Source of the DNA: Dysgonomonas sp. Marseille-P4677
Lineage (GTDB): Bacteria; Bacteroidota; Bacteroidia; Bacteroidales; Dysgonomonadaceae
Length of the DNA stretch: 64,000 nucleotides
Direction: 5' to 3'
Assembly (NCBI RefSeq): GCF_016652235.1
Contig: NZ_JAEPKU010000001.1
Coordinates: 35,062 to 99,061 of the forward strand
A model generated the notes under the pieces. The model saw only the letters and a program-made list of their open reading frames with translations. It ran no database searches and was not told the DNA's origin. Position 1 is the first letter of the stretch, and every line of letters begins with the position of its first letter. The position numbers were made by a program, and so were the translations under genes. Below are positions 26,003 through 37,393 of this stretch, one piece after another.

Positions 26003-29000
26003 TTATTCTACGGCGTCAAAGTCTACGACAGTCTTTCTCGTTGCAGCAATTCTATCGAAATCTTCTTTTGTACCAACAACAAGCTTTTCAAATTCACGCT
26101 GACCTGTACCTGCAGGAATTAAGTGTCCGCAAATTACATTTTCTTTCAAACCTTCTAACCTGTCCACTTTCGCATTGATAGCAGCATCATTCAGTACTTT
26201 TGTTGTTTCCTGGAATGAAGCAGCAGACATAAAGCTTTGAGTTTGAAGGGCTGCACGTGTAATACCCTGAAGTATCTGGTTCGCAGTAGCAGGAATTGCA
26301 TCTCGTACTTCTACCAAACGAAGGTCTCTACGCTTAAGCATTGAGTTTTCGTCTCTTAGTTTACGTGCAGTAACAATCTGCCCTGGTTCGAATGTTGTAG
26401 AATCTCCGGCGTCAAGTATTACTTTTTTACCCCAGATTCTGTCATTCTCTTCCATTACTTCATATTTGTCAATAACTTGTTGTTCAAGGAAACGAGTATC
26501 ACCCGGATCGATCACCTCTACCTTACGCATCATCTGACGTACAATTACTTCGAAGTGCTTATCATTGATTTTTACCCCTTGCAGACGGTATACATCTTGT
26601 ACTTCATTAACGATGTATTCCTGAACAGCAGTTGGTCCCATGATAGAAAGAATGTCTGACGGAGTTGTAGCTCCATCAGAAAGTGGCATACCGGCCCTTA
26701 CGAAGTCATTTTCTTGTACAAGAATTTGTTTCGATAGTGGAACAAGGTATTTTTTTACTTCTCCAAGTTTGGAAGTAACGATCACCTCTCTGTTACCACG
26801 CTTAATCTTACCAAATGAAATTTCTCCATCGATTTCAGATACAACAGCTGGATTAGAAGGATTACGTGCTTCGAATAATTCTGTTACACGTGGAAGACCT
26901 CCTGTGATATCACCTGCTTTACCTATTGCACGAGGTATTTTAACGAGAACATCACCTGCCTTGATTGTATCGTTATCATCTTTAACAAGGTGGGCACCTA
27001 ATGGAAGTGTATATGTCTTGATTGTTTTACCTTGTTCGTCCAATACATGTGCTTCCGGAGCTTTAGTTTTGTCACGAGATTCAATAATGATTTTCTCTTT
27101 CAATCCTGTTTGCTCATCAGACTCAACTTTGAACGTTACATTTTCAATAACATTTTCAAACTTGATACGTCCTGTTGCCTCGGATACGATAACCGCATTA
27201 AATGGATCCCATTCGCAGATCAGTTCATCTCTCTTCACTTTAGCTCCATCTTTGAAATAAAGCTTAGAGCCATAAGGAATGTTATGAGTAAGGAGTACAA
27301 TTTTTGTATTTGGATCTACCAATCTTAGCTCTACTAAGCGGCTTACTACAATTTGAACTTTTTTGTTTGTCTCATCTACAATATCAACAACACGAAGATC
27401 ATCAATTTCTAATACACCATCGTATTTAGCGATTATTCTACTTTCGCTGGCAATATTAGATGCGATACCCCCAACGTGGAAAGTACGTAGTGTCAACTGT
27501 GTACCCGGTTCACCGATAGACTGTGCCGCGATTACACCGACAGCTTCTCCTCGTTGAACCATACGGCCTGTAGCAAGGTTACGTCCGTAACATTTACCAC
27601 AAACACCTTTTTTAGATTCACAAGTAAGAACCGAACGGATCTCAACACTTTCAATAGGTGAATTTTGGATAAGAGTTGCTTTATCTTCCGTGATTTCTTC
27701 TCCCGATCTGATGATTATATCGCCGGTTAAAGGATGTTGAATATCATGTACAGATACACGACCTAATATACGTTCGTAAAGAGATGCTACAACTTCTTCG
27801 TTGTTCTTCAATTCAGTACAAACTAGACCACGAAGTGTTCCACAATCTTCTTCATTGATAATAACGTCTTGCGAAACGTCAACCAGACGACGAGTTAAGT
27901 ATCCGGCATCGGCAGTCTTCAAGGCTGTATCGGCAAGACCTTTACGCGCACCGTGGGTAGAGATAAAATACTCTAATACTGACAGACCTTCCTTAAAGTT
28001 TGAAAGAATTGGGTTTTCAATAATCTGAGCACCCTCAGCTCCACTCTTTTGAGGTTTTGCCATCAATCCACGCATACCTGACAACTGACGAATCTGCTCT
28101 TTCGAACCACGGGCTCCCGAATCTAACATCATATATACAGAGTTAAATCCTTGATCATCTTCCGAAAGTTGTTTCATCAGGATATTAGATAGCTTAGAGT
28201 TAATATGTGTCCAAGTATCGATAATCTGATTGTAACGCTCATTATATGTAATGAATCCCATATTATAGTTTCCTATAATCTGTTCCACTTCATCATATCC
28301 TTGTTTAACCAGCGTTTCTTTTTCTTCAGGAATGATTACATCTTCAAGGTTGAATGATAATCCCCCTCGGAATGCCATCATATAGCCCAGATCTTTGATG
28401 TCGTCTAGGAATTGAGCTGTTTTTGCAACCCCGGCTACTTTAATTACATTACCGATGATATCACGAAGAGATTTCTTCGAAAGAACTTCGTTAACGAATC
28501 CTACTTCAACTGGAGTTTTCTCGTTGACAAGGACACGTCCTACAGTAGTTTCACGCATCATGCGGGCTACGTTGCCATTTTCATCCAAATCATCGACATA
28601 TACTTTGATAAGAGCATGTATATCTACTTTTCCTTCGTTATAAGCGATTATCGCTTCTTCAGGACCGTAGAATATAAGGCCTTCACCTTTTGCTCCTTTA
28701 CGTATTTTAGTGATATAATACAATCCTAAAACCATGTCTTGAGAAGGAACTGTAATAGGAGCTCCATTCGCAGGGTTAAGAATGTTATGAGAGGCAAGCA
28801 TCAACATTTGCGCTTCAAGAATAGCTTCATTACCTAGTGGTAAGTGAACCGCCATCTGGTCACCGTCGAAGTCGGCATTGAACGCCGTACAAGAAAGTGG
28901 ATGCAGCTGAATAGCTTTACCTCCGATCATTTTCGGTTGGAATGCTTGTATACCTAAACGGTGAAGAGTAGGGGCACGGTTGAGTAACACAGGGTGTCCT

Positions 29001-30286
29001 TTCATTACGTGCTCTAGGATATCCCATACCACAGGTTCCTTACGATCTACTATTTTTTTGGCTGATTTTACGGTCTTAACGATACCACGCTCAATCAGTT
29101 TGCGAATTACAAACGGTTTGTACAATTCGGCAGCCATATCCTGAGGAATACCGCACTCGTGCATCTTCAATTCAGGACCAACGACAATTACCGAACGAGC
29201 CGAATAGTCGACACGTTTACCTAATAAGTTTTGACGGAAACGACCTTGTTTCCCTTTCAAACTATCGGAAAGCGATTTTAACGGACGGTTAGCATCAGTT
29301 TTAACCGCACTCGATTTACGTGAGTTGTCGAACAATGAATCTACAGCTTCCTGAAGCATACGTTTTTCATTACGCAAAATTACTTCCGGAGCTTTGATAT
29401 CTATTAGTCTTTTCAGACGATTGTTACGTATTATTACACGGCGATACAAGTCGTTTAGGTCAGAAGTTGCGAAACGACCACCATCCAACGGAACAAGTGG
29501 GCGAAGTTCTGGTGGAATAACCGGAACGATCTTAACGATCATCCATTCGGGTTTATTCTTATTCTTCGAACCACGGAATGCTTCTACAACCTGAAGCTGT
29601 TTTAATGCTTCGTTCTTACGTTGTTGAGATGTATCTGTACTTGCTTTGTGGCGAAGTGTATTTGCCAACGAATCCAAATTGATACGTGCAAGCAAATCAT
29701 ATACAGCTTCGGCTCCCATTTTTGCAATAAACTTGTTAGGATCGGTATCGTCTAACAGTTGATTTTCTTTAGGGAGTTTGTCTAGAATATTTAAATATTC
29801 CTCTTCTGTAAGGAGGTCTTTATCTGCTATTCCTTCTTCGATTGCTGCTCCCGCTTGGATCACAACAAAACGTTCGTAATAGATGATTGTATCTAATTTC
29901 TTAGTAGGGATACCAAGTAGATAACCCATTTTGTTAGGAAGCGAACGGAAATACCAGATATGTGCTACAGGAACTACAAGGTGAATGTGCCCTGTACGTT
30001 CACGGCGTACTTTCTTTTCTGTAACTTCAACACCGCAACGGTCGCAAACAATACCTTTATAACGGATTCTCTTGTATTTTCCGCAATGACATTCATAGTC
30101 CTTTACAGGGCCGAATATACGTTCGCAGAAAAGTCCGTCACGTTCAGGTTTGTAAGTACGGTAGTTGATTGTTTCGGGTTTCAAAACTTCACCGCTTGAT
30201 GCTTCCAGAATTTCTTCGGGCGAAGCAAGACTTACAGTTATTTTTGAAAAGCTACTCTTTACTTTATTTTCTTTTCTAAAAGCCAT
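26003..30286 (-). CDS. rpoC: RNA polymerase beta' subunit
   Basis: 1427 residues, typical for Bacteroidales. Key elements are visible: the N-terminal zinc site [20 protein letters not shown] near residue 66, the catalytic magnesium loop [12 protein letters not shown] near residue 470, the second zinc site [13 protein letters not shown], and [28 protein letters not shown] of the trigger loop region. It is the last gene of the ribosomal-protein/RNA polymerase unit and is followed by a terminator, not by rpsL. It is separated from rpoB by a 122-base spacer that is odd in sequence. Confidence 0.98.
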   Translation of the reverse strand: MAFRKENKVKSSFSKITVSLASPEEILEASSGEVLKPETINYRTYKPERDGLFCERIFGPVKDYECHCGKYKRIRYKGIVCDRCGVEVTEKKVRRERTGHIHLVVPVAHIWYFRSLPNKMGYLLGIPTKKLDTIIYYERFVVIQAGAAIEEGIADKDLLTEEEYLNILDKLPKENQLLDDTDPNKFIAKMGAEAVYDLLARINLDSLANTLRHKASTDTSQQRKNEALKQLQVVEAFRGSKNKNKPEWMIVKIVPVIPPELRPLVPLDGGRFATSDLNDLYRRVIIRNNRLKRLIDIKAPEVILRNEKRMLQEAVDSLFDNSRKSSAVKTDANRPLKSLSDSLKGKQGRFRQNLLGKRVDYSARSVIVVGPELKMHECGIPQDMAAELYKPFVIRKLIERGIVKTVKSAKKIVDRKEPVVWDILEHVMKGHPVLLNRAPTLHRLGIQAFQPKMIGGKAIQLHPLSCTAFNADFDGDQMAVHLPLGNEAILEAQMLMLASHNILNPANGAPITVPSQDMVLGLYYITKIRKGAKGEGLIFYGPEEAIIAYNEGKVDIHALIKVYVDDLDENGNVARMMRETTVGRVLVNEKTPVEVGFVNEVLSKKSLRDIIGNVIKVAGVAKTAQFLDDIKDLGYMMAFRGGLSFNLEDVIIPEEKETLVKQGYDEVEQIIGNYNMGFITYNERYNQIIDTWTHINSKLSNILMKQLSEDDQGFNSVYMMLDSGARGSKEQIRQLSGMRGLMAKPQKSGAEGAQIIENPILSNFKEGLSVLEYFISTHGARKGLADTALKTADAGYLTRRLVDVSQDVIINEEDCGTLRGLVCTELKNNEEVVASLYERILGRVSVHDIQHPLTGDIIIRSGEEITEDKATLIQNSPIESVEIRSVLTCESKKGVCGKCYGRNLATGRMVQRGEAVGVIAAQSIGEPGTQLTLRTFHVGGIASNIASESRIIAKYDGVLEIDDLRVVDIVDETNKKVQIVVSRLVELRLVDPNTKIVLLTHNIPYGSKLYFKDGAKVKRDELICEWDPFNAVIVSEATGRIKFENVIENVTFKVESDEQTGLKEKIIIESRDKTKAPEAHVLDEQGKTIKTYTLPLGAHLVKDDNDTIKAGDVLVKIPRAIGKAGDITGGLPRVTELFEARNPSNPAVVSEIDGEISFGKIKRGNREVIVTSKLGEVKKYLVPLSKQILVQENDFVRAGMPLSDGATTPSDILSIMGPTAVQEYIVNEVQDVYRLQGVKINDKHFEVIVRQMMRKVEVIDPGDTRFLEQQVIDKYEVMEENDRIWGKKVILDAGDSTTFEPGQIVTARKLRDENSMLKRRDLRLVEVRDAIPATANQILQGITRAALQTQSFMSAASFQETTKVLNDAAINAKVDRLEGLKENVICGHLIPAGTGQREFEKLVVGTKEDFDRIAATRKTVVDFDAVE

Positions 30287-30304
30287 ATACTTTCTTTCTT
30301 TAAA

Positions 30305-30397
30305 AGCTGTTAGCCATTAGCTGATGCTGATAGCTGTTTATTAGAGTATTTAGAATCCGTTAGCCAAAGCTATAAGCTTGTAAGCGATAGCTAACGG
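30305..30397 (-). repeat. AGCTA/ATCAGC-rich repeats and hairpin in the rpoB-rpoC spacer
   Basis: The 122-base gap between rpoB and rpoC holds a block of near-repeats of AGCTAT, ATCAGC and GGCTAAC (30305-30336) and an 8-bp perfect stem CCGTTAGC (30357-30364) / GCTAACGG (30390-30397), with a nested AGCTAT/ATAGCT pair. The T-run after the stem is on the plus strand, so for rpoBC transcription it is not a normal terminator. It may be an RNA-processing site, a REP-like element or a slippage expansion. Confidence 0.5.
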
Positions 30398-30408
30398 TTT
30401 TTTTTATA

Positions 30409-33400
30409 TTAATCAAGCGAAACGCTTAGTCCCAAACCACGCATTTCGTGTAATAATACATTCAATGACTCAGGGATGCCAGGTTGTGGCATTGGCTCAC
30501 CTTTTACGATGGCTTCATATGCTTTGGAACGTCCTACCACGTCATCCGACTTAATAGTAAGGATTTCTCTTAAGATATAAGCTGCACCAAATGCTTCAAG
30601 TGCCCAAACCTCCATTTCTCCGAAACGTTGACCCCCGAATTGCGCTTTACCTCCAAGAGGCTGTTGCGTAATAAGCGAGTAAGGTCCGATAGAACGCGCG
30701 TGCATCTTGTCTTCAACCATGTGTCCCAGTTTCAGCATATAAATAATACCTACTGTTGCATGTTGGTCGAATCTGTCTCCTGTGCCACCATCGAAAAGAC
30801 GGACTTTACCATATCTAGGAACTCCCGCTTTATCTGTCCAAGTATTCAGGTCGTCAAGACTAGCACCATCGAAAATAGGAGTCGCAAATTTAACACCTAA
30901 TTCTTTTCCGGCCCATCCAAGAACTGTTTCGAAAATCTGTCCAAGGTTCATACGTGAAGGCACACCCAGTGGATTCAATACGATATCTACAGGAGTTCCA
31001 TCCGGTAAGAAAGGCATATCTTCTTGGCGTACAATACGCGAAACGATACCCTTGTTTCCGTGACGTCCCGCCATTTTATCACCTACCTGAACTTTACGTT
31101 TTTTCGCTACATAAACTTTTGCTATCTGGATAATACCTGATGGTAATTCGTCTCCGATAGTAAGGTCGAAGCGTTTACGTTTTAATTCAGCATCAAGCTC
31201 TTTATATTTACGTAGATAATTTACAATAACGTCTCTTATTAAACCGTTCTTGTGAGCATCTGTAGTCCAGTTGCTAACTTGTATCGATTCGTAGTCGATA
31301 TTGTCTAAGGCACTTTTAGTAAATTTAGCACCTTTGGCTATGATATCTACATTCAGATAGTCTTTCACTCCTTGAGATGTCTTTCCATCAGTAAGTATAA
31401 GTATTTTGTCTACTAATACACTTTTCAGTTTAGCCATCTTTTCTTCATACTCTTCGTCAAGCTTAGGTAATAATGCTTTGCTCGAAAGTTTTGTTTTACC
31501 TTTTTTAGAAGCTTTAGAGAATAGATTTGTTCCTACAACAACACCTTTCAATGAAGGAGAAGCTTTCAATGATGCATCTTTTACATCACCTGCTTTATCT
31601 CCAAAGATAGCGCGAAGTAGTTTTTCTTCAGGAGAAGGATCTGATTCTCCTTTTGGAGTAATCTTTCCTATCAAGATATCTCCCGGATTGACACGGGCTC
31701 CAATACGGATAATTCCTCTTTCGTCCAGATCTTTTGTCGCATCTTCACTTACATTCGGAATATCCGAAGTTAGTTCCTCAACTCCACGTTTTGTATCACG
31801 AACTTCAAGAGAGAATTCTTCTACGTGAACTGATGTAAATATATCTTCTCGTACAATGCGTTCGTTAAGAACGATAGCATCCTCAAAGTTGTAACCTTTC
31901 CATGGCATGAAGGCCACTTTAAGATTCTTACCTATGGCAAGTTCTCCTTTCTCTGTAGAATATCCTTCCGTCAAAATCTGATTTAATACAACTCTATCTC
32001 CTTTGCGACAAATCGGGCGAAGGTCAATTGTTGTGTTTTGATTTGTTTTACGGAATTTAGGGATGTAATATGCTTTAATAGCATCATCGAAGGCTACAAA
32101 GTCTTCGTCTGCTGTACGGTCATATTTAATTTTGATAGTATCTGCATCCACATATACTACTTCTCCTGCTCCTTCAGCAACAATTTGTGTACGCGAATCA
32201 CGGATCAGCTGTCCTTCAATACCTGTTCCCACAATTGGAGCTTCGGTACGCATAAGAGGTACTGCCTGGCGCATCATATTAGATCCCATCAGTGCACGGT
32301 TGGCATCATCATGTTCCAAGAAAGGAATTAATGATGCAGCAATAGATGCAATCTGTGTAGGTGATACGTCCATTAGTTCTACTTCTTCAGGGGCGATAAC
32401 AGGATAGTCAGCATCTTGACGAGCTTTTACGCGACTGTTGATAAATGATCCATCGTCATTTAACGGAGCATTACCTTGTGCGATCAGTTTGTCCTCTTCT
32501 TCTTCAGCAGCCAAGTAGGTGATTCCATTCTCAGAAAGATCAACTTTGCTGTTTGTCACTTTACGATATGGGGTTTCGATGAAGCCCAGATCATTTATTT
32601 TAGCATACACACAAAGAGATGAGATCAAACCGATATTAGGACCTTCCGGAGTTTCGATAGGACAAAGACGGCCGTAGTGAGTATAGTGAACGTCACGCAC
32701 CTCAAATCCGGCTCTTTCGCGAGAAAGACCGCCCGGTCCAAGGGCCGACATACGGCGTTTATGTGTTATCTCTGCTAATGGATTAGTTTGGTCCATAAAC
32801 TGAGATAAAGCATTTGTTCCGAAGAATGTATTGACAACAGATGAGATTGTTTTAGCATTGATCAGGTCGATCGGAGTAAATACCTCATTGTCGCGAACAT
32901 TCATTCTTTCACGAATGATACGTGCCATACGGTTTAGGCCAACTCCAAACTGATTGAAAAGTTGTTCTCCAACTGTACGAACACGACGGTTGCTCAAGTG
33001 GTCGATATCATCAACGATTGCTTTTGAATTAATCAGTTCGATCAGGTATTTGATGATCTCAATGATATCTTCTTTGGTCAATACACGGATGTCGTCGCTT
33101 GTAGCTAAACCTAATTTTTTATTTAGTCTGTAACGTCCTACTTCACCTAGATCATAACGTTTTTCAGAGAAAAACAGGTTATTGATAACTTCGCGTGCAC
33201 TAGTGTCATCAGCCGGTTCTGCGCTGCGCAATTGTCGGTAAATATGACGTACTGCATCTATTTCCGAATTACTAGGGTCTTTTTGCAATGTATTATAAAT
33301 AATTGCAAAGTCGGAAAGATGCTGAGATTCTTTATGTAATAGGATTGAAGCAATATTTGAATCTATAATAAGATCAAGGTGCTCTTTTTCCAGTACGGTT

Positions 33401-34221
33401 TCGCGTTCAAGTATAACTTCGTTACGTTCTATTGATGTAACCTCTCCGGTGTCTTCATCGACAAAGTCTTCCATCCATGTTCTTAAGATTCTGGCTGCAA
33501 GCTTACGTCCTAAAACTTTCTTGATATTTTGTTTTGTAACCTTTATTTCTTCAGCAAGATCAAAGATTTCCAATATATCACGGTCGCTTTCAAATCCGAT
33601 GGCACGAAGCAAAGTTGTTACAGGTAATTTCTTCTTACGATCAATATATGCATACATGACATTGTTTATGTCTGTAGCAAACTCGATCCAAGAACCTTTG
33701 AACGGAATGATACGAGCTGAATAAAGCTTAGTACCATTGGCATGCATTGTTTGTCCGAAGAATACACCAGGTGAGCGGTGTAATTGGGATACAACAACAC
33801 GCTCTGCTCCGTTGATGACAAAGGTACCTTTGTCAGTCATATATGGTATCAGTCCCAGATAAACATCTTGGATAACTGTATCAAAATCTTCGTGGTCAGG
33901 ATCTGTACAATAGAGCTTAAGCTTTGCTTTCAGAGGGACACTATAGGTGAGGCCTCTTTCGATACATTCTTCGATAGTATATCGAGGAGGGTCGATAAAG
34001 TAGTCTAAAAACTCTAATACAAAGTTGTTTCTTGTGTCGGCAATAGGAAAGTTTTCAGCGAAAACTTTATATAAGCCTTCGTTTTTCCTGCTCTCAGGAG
34101 GCGTATCAAGCTGTAAAAAGTCGCGGAATGACTTTAGCTGTACTTCAAGGAAATCCGGGTAGGGTAGAGGATTCTTGATTGAAGCAAAATTTACTCTTTG
34201 ATTTGTATTTGTTGAAGACAT
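30409..34221 (-). CDS. rpoB: RNA polymerase beta subunit
   Basis: 1270 residues, normal for the order. The rifampicin pocket reads [20 protein letters not shown] then [13 protein letters not shown]: the residues equivalent to E. coli Gln513, Asp516, His526 and Ser531 are unchanged, so no common resistance substitution is present. Downstream landmarks [21 protein letters not shown] (here [17 protein letters not shown]) and the C-terminal [21 protein letters not shown] are intact. It follows rplL after an attenuator-like hairpin. Confidence 0.98.
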   Translation of the reverse strand: MSSTNTNQRVNFASIKNPLPYPDFLEVQLKSFRDFLQLDTPPESRKNEGLYKVFAENFPIADTRNNFVLEFLDYFIDPPRYTIEECIERGLTYSVPLKAKLKLYCTDPDHEDFDTVIQDVYLGLIPYMTDKGTFVINGAERVVVSQLHRSPGVFFGQTMHANGTKLYSARIIPFKGSWIEFATDINNVMYAYIDRKKKLPVTTLLRAIGFESDRDILEIFDLAEEIKVTKQNIKKVLGRKLAARILRTWMEDFVDEDTGEVTSIERNEVILERETVLEKEHLDLIIDSNIASILLHKESQHLSDFAIIYNTLQKDPSNSEIDAVRHIYRQLRSAEPADDTSAREVINNLFFSEKRYDLGEVGRYRLNKKLGLATSDDIRVLTKEDIIEIIKYLIELINSKAIVDDIDHLSNRRVRTVGEQLFNQFGVGLNRMARIIRERMNVRDNEVFTPIDLINAKTISSVVNTFFGTNALSQFMDQTNPLAEITHKRRMSALGPGGLSRERAGFEVRDVHYTHYGRLCPIETPEGPNIGLISSLCVYAKINDLGFIETPYRKVTNSKVDLSENGITYLAAEEEEDKLIAQGNAPLNDDGSFINSRVKARQDADYPVIAPEEVELMDVSPTQIASIAASLIPFLEHDDANRALMGSNMMRQAVPLMRTEAPIVGTGIEGQLIRDSRTQIVAEGAGEVVYVDADTIKIKYDRTADEDFVAFDDAIKAYYIPKFRKTNQNTTIDLRPICRKGDRVVLNQILTEGYSTEKGELAIGKNLKVAFMPWKGYNFEDAIVLNERIVREDIFTSVHVEEFSLEVRDTKRGVEELTSDIPNVSEDATKDLDERGIIRIGARVNPGDILIGKITPKGESDPSPEEKLLRAIFGDKAGDVKDASLKASPSLKGVVVGTNLFSKASKKGKTKLSSKALLPKLDEEYEEKMAKLKSVLVDKILILTDGKTSQGVKDYLNVDIIAKGAKFTKSALDNIDYESIQVSNWTTDAHKNGLIRDVIVNYLRKYKELDAELKRKRFDLTIGDELPSGIIQIAKVYVAKKRKVQVGDKMAGRHGNKGIVSRIVRQEDMPFLPDGTPVDIVLNPLGVPSRMNLGQIFETVLGWAGKELGVKFATPIFDGASLDDLNTWTDKAGVPRYGKVRLFDGGTGDRFDQHATVGIIYMLKLGHMVEDKMHARSIGPYSLITQQPLGGKAQFGGQRFGEMEVWALEAFGAAYILREILTIKSDDVVGRSKAYEAIVKGEPMPQPGIPESLNVLLHEMRGLGLSVSLD

Positions 34222-34263
34222 GGATAACCAATTTTTATGAACTTATTATTTTTGACGCAAAAA

Positions 34264-34296
34264 GGTTAAGAACCTTCTTCAGGAAGGTTCCTAACC
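34264..34296 (-). terminator. Attenuator-like hairpin between rplL and rpoB
   Basis: Arms 34264-34277 and 34283-34296 form a 14-bp stem. The only irregular pair is an A-C mismatch if read as plus-strand RNA but a G-U pair on the minus strand, so the structure is selected on the rplL-rpoB transcript. It is followed by TTTTTG. It would let most polymerases stop after the ribosomal genes, lowering rpoBC output as in other bacteria. Confidence 0.7.
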
Positions 34297-34322
34297 AAAT
34301 ATCCTTTCACAGGACTATCTTT

Positions 34323-34697
34323 TTACTTAAGTTCAACTTCGGCTCCAGCTTCTTCTAGTTGTTTTTTCAATGCATCTGCTTCATCTTTAGTAACTCCTTT
34401 TTTAAGTTCGCTAGGAGCACCATCTACTAGATCTTTAGCCTCTTTCAAACCAAGTCCTGTTAATTCTTTTACTGCTTTAACTACTTGTAGTTTGTTTGCA
34501 CCAGCTGATTTTAATACAACATCAAATGCTGTTTTTTCTTCTACAGCTTCAGCAGCAGCACCAGCAGGAGCTGCAACAGCAACTGCAGCAGCAGCTGGTT
34601 CAATACCGTATTCAGTTTTTAGAATTTCAGCTAATTCGCTTACTTCTTTCACTGTCAAATTTACTAGTTGTTCTGCAATAGCTTTGATATCTGCCAT
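34323..34697 (-). CDS. rplL: 50S ribosomal protein L7/L12
   Basis: 124 residues. The N-terminal dimerisation helix, an Ala-rich hinge ([21 protein letters not shown]) and the conserved C-terminal domain ([41 protein letters not shown]) are complete. It forms the flexible ribosomal stalk that recruits translation GTPases. Follows rplJ after 46 bases and precedes the attenuator hairpin before rpoB. Confidence 0.97.
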   Translation of the reverse strand: MADIKAIAEQLVNLTVKEVSELAEILKTEYGIEPAAAAVAVAAPAGAAAEAVEEKTAFDVVLKSAGANKLQVVKAVKELTGLGLKEAKDLVDGAPSELKKGVTKDEADALKKQLEEAGAEVELK

Positions 34698-34743
34698 TTT
34701 TGTATAAATTAAAATTGTTATTATTTCTTTTGTTTAAAATATA

Positions 34744-35256
34744 TTATCTCTTAGATAGAGTTTCTAAGACGCCATGGATAGTATTTCCACCTGATTGAAG
34801 GGCTGAAATAACATTCTTGGCAGGAGATTGAAGGGCTGCGATAACGTCGCCGATAAGCTCGTTTTTGCTCTTGATATTTTCTAGTGCGCTTAGGTTTTCT
34901 GCACCCACATAGAAGCCTTCTTGAACATAAGCTGCCTTAAGCGAAGGAATGCCTTCTTTTTTGTATTTTGCAATCAGCTTAGCCGGAGCATTAGCTGTAT
35001 TAGAAAACATTATAGCAGTGTTACCTACCATTGCTTTACTAAGCTCCGAATAATCTCCTTCAAGAGAGTCTAGAGCTTTTTGCAATAGCGTGTTTTTTAC
35101 AACCATAAGTTTGATCTCTTGCTTAGCGCATTCTCTTCTCAATTCACTGGTTTTAGTAGAATTAAGAGAAGCAATGTCGGTAAGATAGAAGTGATCGTAG
35201 CCTTTGATTGTAGCTGCAATGTTTTCTATAATAGTGAATTTATCTTCCTTTCTCAT
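34744..35256 (-). CDS. rplJ: 50S ribosomal protein L10
   Basis: 170 residues. It anchors L7/L12 dimers to the ribosome at the 23S rRNA stalk base. Family landmarks are the N-terminal FYLTDIASLNSTKTSELRRECAKQ and VVKNTLLQKAL. The C-terminal helix that binds L12 is shorter than in some phyla. Only 21 bases separate it from rplA, so the long L10 leader known from E. coli is not present here. Confidence 0.97.
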   Translation of the reverse strand: MRKEDKFTIIENIAATIKGYDHFYLTDIASLNSTKTSELRRECAKQEIKLMVVKNTLLQKALDSLEGDYSELSKAMVGNTAIMFSNTANAPAKLIAKYKKEGIPSLKAAYVQEGFYVGAENLSALENIKSKNELIGDVIAALQSPAKNVISALQSGGNTIHGVLETLSKR

Positions 35257-35277
35257 AATTTTCAGTCAATTTGTTAA

Positions 35278-35973
35278 TTAATTTTCTACTGATTTAGGGT
35301 CTATTTTTACACCCGGACTCATAGTACTTGAAAGACAAACACTTTTTATATAAGCACCTTTAGCTGCAGTCGGTTTCAGTTTGATAAGAGTAGAGATAAA
35401 TTCTCTAGCGTTATCTTTGATTTGCTCAGGAGTAAAAGATACTTTTCCGATAGAAGCGTGGATAATACCAGCTTTATCTACTTTAAAGTCAATTTTACCT
35501 GATTTAACCTCTGTCACAGCTTTAGCAACATCCATAGTTACAGTTCCGCTCTTCGGGTTAGGCATCAGACCACGAGGTCCTAATACACGCCCTAAAGCAC
35601 CAACTTTACCCATAATAGCAGGCTGAGTGATGATAACATCCACATCGGTCCAACCGCCTTTTATTTTCTCGATATATTCGTCCAATCCAACATAGTCAGC
35701 TCCTGCTTCTTTAGCAGCAGCTTCAGCGTCTGGTGAACATAATACCAAAACTCTTACTTGTTTTCCTGTTCCATGAGGAAGAGATACTACACCTCTTACC
35801 ATCTGGTTAGCTTTTCGTGGGTCTACACCTAAGCGTACATCTAAATCGACTGAAGAATCGAATTTAGTTGTTGTAATCTCTTTTACAAGAGCAGATGCTT
35901 CTGTTAATGTATATAGTTTCCCTGCTTCAATTTTGCTGAAAGCTAACTTTTGATTTTTTGTAAGTTTACCCAT
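35278..35973 (-). CDS. rplA: 50S ribosomal protein L1
   Basis: 231 residues, full length. It binds 23S rRNA in the mobile L1 stalk and in many bacteria represses its own operon by binding a mimic in the mRNA. The signature [25 protein letters not shown] is intact near residue 120. It lies 19 bases after rplK and 21 before rplJ, so co-transcription is clear. Confidence 0.97.
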   Translation of the reverse strand: MGKLTKNQKLAFSKIEAGKLYTLTEASALVKEITTTKFDSSVDLDVRLGVDPRKANQMVRGVVSLPHGTGKQVRVLVLCSPDAEAAAKEAGADYVGLDEYIEKIKGGWTDVDVIITQPAIMGKVGALGRVLGPRGLMPNPKSGTVTMDVAKAVTEVKSGKIDFKVDKAGIIHASIGKVSFTPEQIKDNAREFISTLIKLKPTAAKGAYIKSVCLSSTMSPGVKIDPKSVEN

Positions 35974-35992
35974 TTCTAAATTGAAGATTTAA

Positions 35993-36436
35993 TTATTGAA
36001 CATCAGGGAAAGCCCCTTTTACAGTAATACCCATACTTCTTGCTGTACCAGCAACCATTCTCATGGCAGATTCGATTGTAAAACAGTTAAGATCGACCAT
36101 TTTATCTTCAGCAATTGCTTTTACCTGATCCCAAGTAATTTCAGCTACTTTCTTACGATTTGGTTCTGCCGATCCGCCTTTAACTTTTGATGCTTCAAGC
36201 AATTGTATAGCTACAGGTGGTTGTTTTACAACAAAATCAAAAGACTTGTCGACATAGTAAGTAATTACCACTGGTAATATTTTACCTGCCTTGTCTTGAG
36301 TTCTGGCATTAAATTGCTTACAGAAATCCATAATGTTGATACCTTTCGAACCTAGAGCAGGTCCTACAGGAGGAGATGGATTTGCTGCACCGCCTTTAAT
36401 CTGTAATTTTAATTGTCCAGCAATTTCTTTAGCCAT
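35993..36436 (-). CDS. rplK: 50S ribosomal protein L11
   Basis: 147 residues. The N-terminal motif [20 protein letters not shown] (with the Pro residues contacted by thiostrepton) and the C-terminal rRNA-binding domain ([42 protein letters not shown]) are complete. It forms the GTPase-associated centre. It follows nusG after 64 bases in the conserved nusG-rplK-rplA order. Confidence 0.97.
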   Translation of the reverse strand: MAKEIAGQLKLQIKGGAANPSPPVGPALGSKGINIMDFCKQFNARTQDKAGKILPVVITYYVDKSFDFVVKQPPVAIQLLEASKVKGGSAEPNRKKVAEITWDQVKAIAEDKMVDLNCFTIESAMRMVAGTARSMGITVKGAFPDVQ

Positions 36437-36500
36437 TTTTGTTTCTAATTTTTAGTTTTATTAAAACTTAAGATTGAGCATTCAGATTGCGTAACCAGTC

Positions 36501-37046
36501 TTATTGCTCTTTTTCAACTTGCATGTAATTCAATTCGAGAGGAGTTTTCCTTCCGAATATCTTTACCATTACTTTTAGTTTCTTTTTCTCAGCGTTCACT
36601 TCTTCAATAATTCCCGAGAATCCAGAGAAAGGACCATTGGTCACTTTAATGTTTTCTCCAACGAAATATTGAACATCCATACTTACTTCTTGCTCGTCCA
36701 ACTCGTCCATTGTTCCAAGTATTCTGTTTACTTCAGATTGACTCAGAGGTTGAGGATTTGTGGTGTTAGGCAAAAAGCCGGCAACAAAGTTAATATTACG
36801 CAGTTCATGGATTACTTCCCCTACAAGGGCAGCTTCTATCAATATATAGCCGGGAAGATAAGCTCTTTCTTTTAGAACCTTCTTTCCGTTACGCATGATA
36901 TAAGTTTTCTCGGTAGGGATAAGAACTTGTGAGATATACTTTCCTAAGTCAGATTTCTTTATCTCAGCTTCAAGATACTCTTTGACCTTATTTTCTTTTC
37001 CACTAACAGCACGCAGTACGTACCATTTCTTTTCGATTTCAGTCAT
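36501..37046 (-). CDS. nusG: Transcription termination/antitermination factor NusG
   Basis: 181 residues. The NGN domain starts WYVLRAVSGKENKVKEYLE and contains the YLPGYILIEA core that contacts RNA polymerase. The KOW motif VGENIKVTNGPFSGFSGIIEEVN is near residue 130. It couples polymerase to Rho or to the ribosome. It starts 14 bases after secE, in the near-universal secE-nusG pair. Confidence 0.97.
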   Translation of the reverse strand: MTEIEKKWYVLRAVSGKENKVKEYLEAEIKKSDLGKYISQVLIPTEKTYIMRNGKKVLKERAYLPGYILIEAALVGEVIHELRNINFVAGFLPNTTNPQPLSQSEVNRILGTMDELDEQEVSMDVQYFVGENIKVTNGPFSGFSGIIEEVNAEKKKLKVMVKIFGRKTPLELNYMQVEKEQ

Positions 37047-37060
37047 AGCTATTGATAAGA

Positions 37061-37252
37061 TTACAAACTATAGAAAAGCTTGACAACGTTCTCAAACGCA
37101 GTGTCAACCCCCCAGATGATTAATGCCATTATTATGGAAGCAATCATGACAATAACCGCACTGCTGGTTAATTCTGTGCGAGAAGGCCAAGAAACTTTGT
37201 ATACAAGCTCGTTGTAAGAATCTTTAATGTAATTTATTATTTTTTTCATCAC
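37061..37252 (-). CDS. secE: Preprotein translocase subunit SecE
   Basis: 63 residues, the short single-span form of SecE. The conserved amphipathic start (IINYIKDSYNELVYKVSWPSRTEL) is followed by one membrane helix (VIVMIASIIMALIIWGVDTAF). It clamps SecY in the translocon. It lies between tRNA-Trp and nusG, as in other Bacteroidales. Confidence 0.95.
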   Translation of the reverse strand: MMKKIINYIKDSYNELVYKVSWPSRTELTSSAVIVMIASIIMALIIWGVDTAFENVVKLFYSL

Positions 37253-37271
37253 TCTTTTTGAGTTTTTTTAG

Positions 37272-37343
37272 CACGGGCGGAGAGATTCGAACTCCCGACA
37301 TTTGGTTTTGGAGACCAACGCTCTACCACTGAACTACGCCCGT
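37272..37343 (-). tRNA. tRNA-Trp (CCA)
   Basis: 72 bases on the minus strand. Acceptor stem ACGGGCG/CGCCCGT, D arm with AGTGGTAG, anticodon stem TTGGT/ACCAA around loop CTCCAAA (anticodon CCA), T arm GGGAG/CTCTC with TTCGAAT. The 3' CCA is not encoded. It lies between tuf and secE. Confidence 0.96.
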
Positions 37344-37393
37344 AAATTAAAGTCGGCTATATTTCAAACCGACTTCAGTATATTTGAAATTGC

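Noticed and set aside
30409..34221. Rifampicin-resistance substitutions in rpoB
   Set aside because: The residues at the usual positions in the resistance cluster are wild type.
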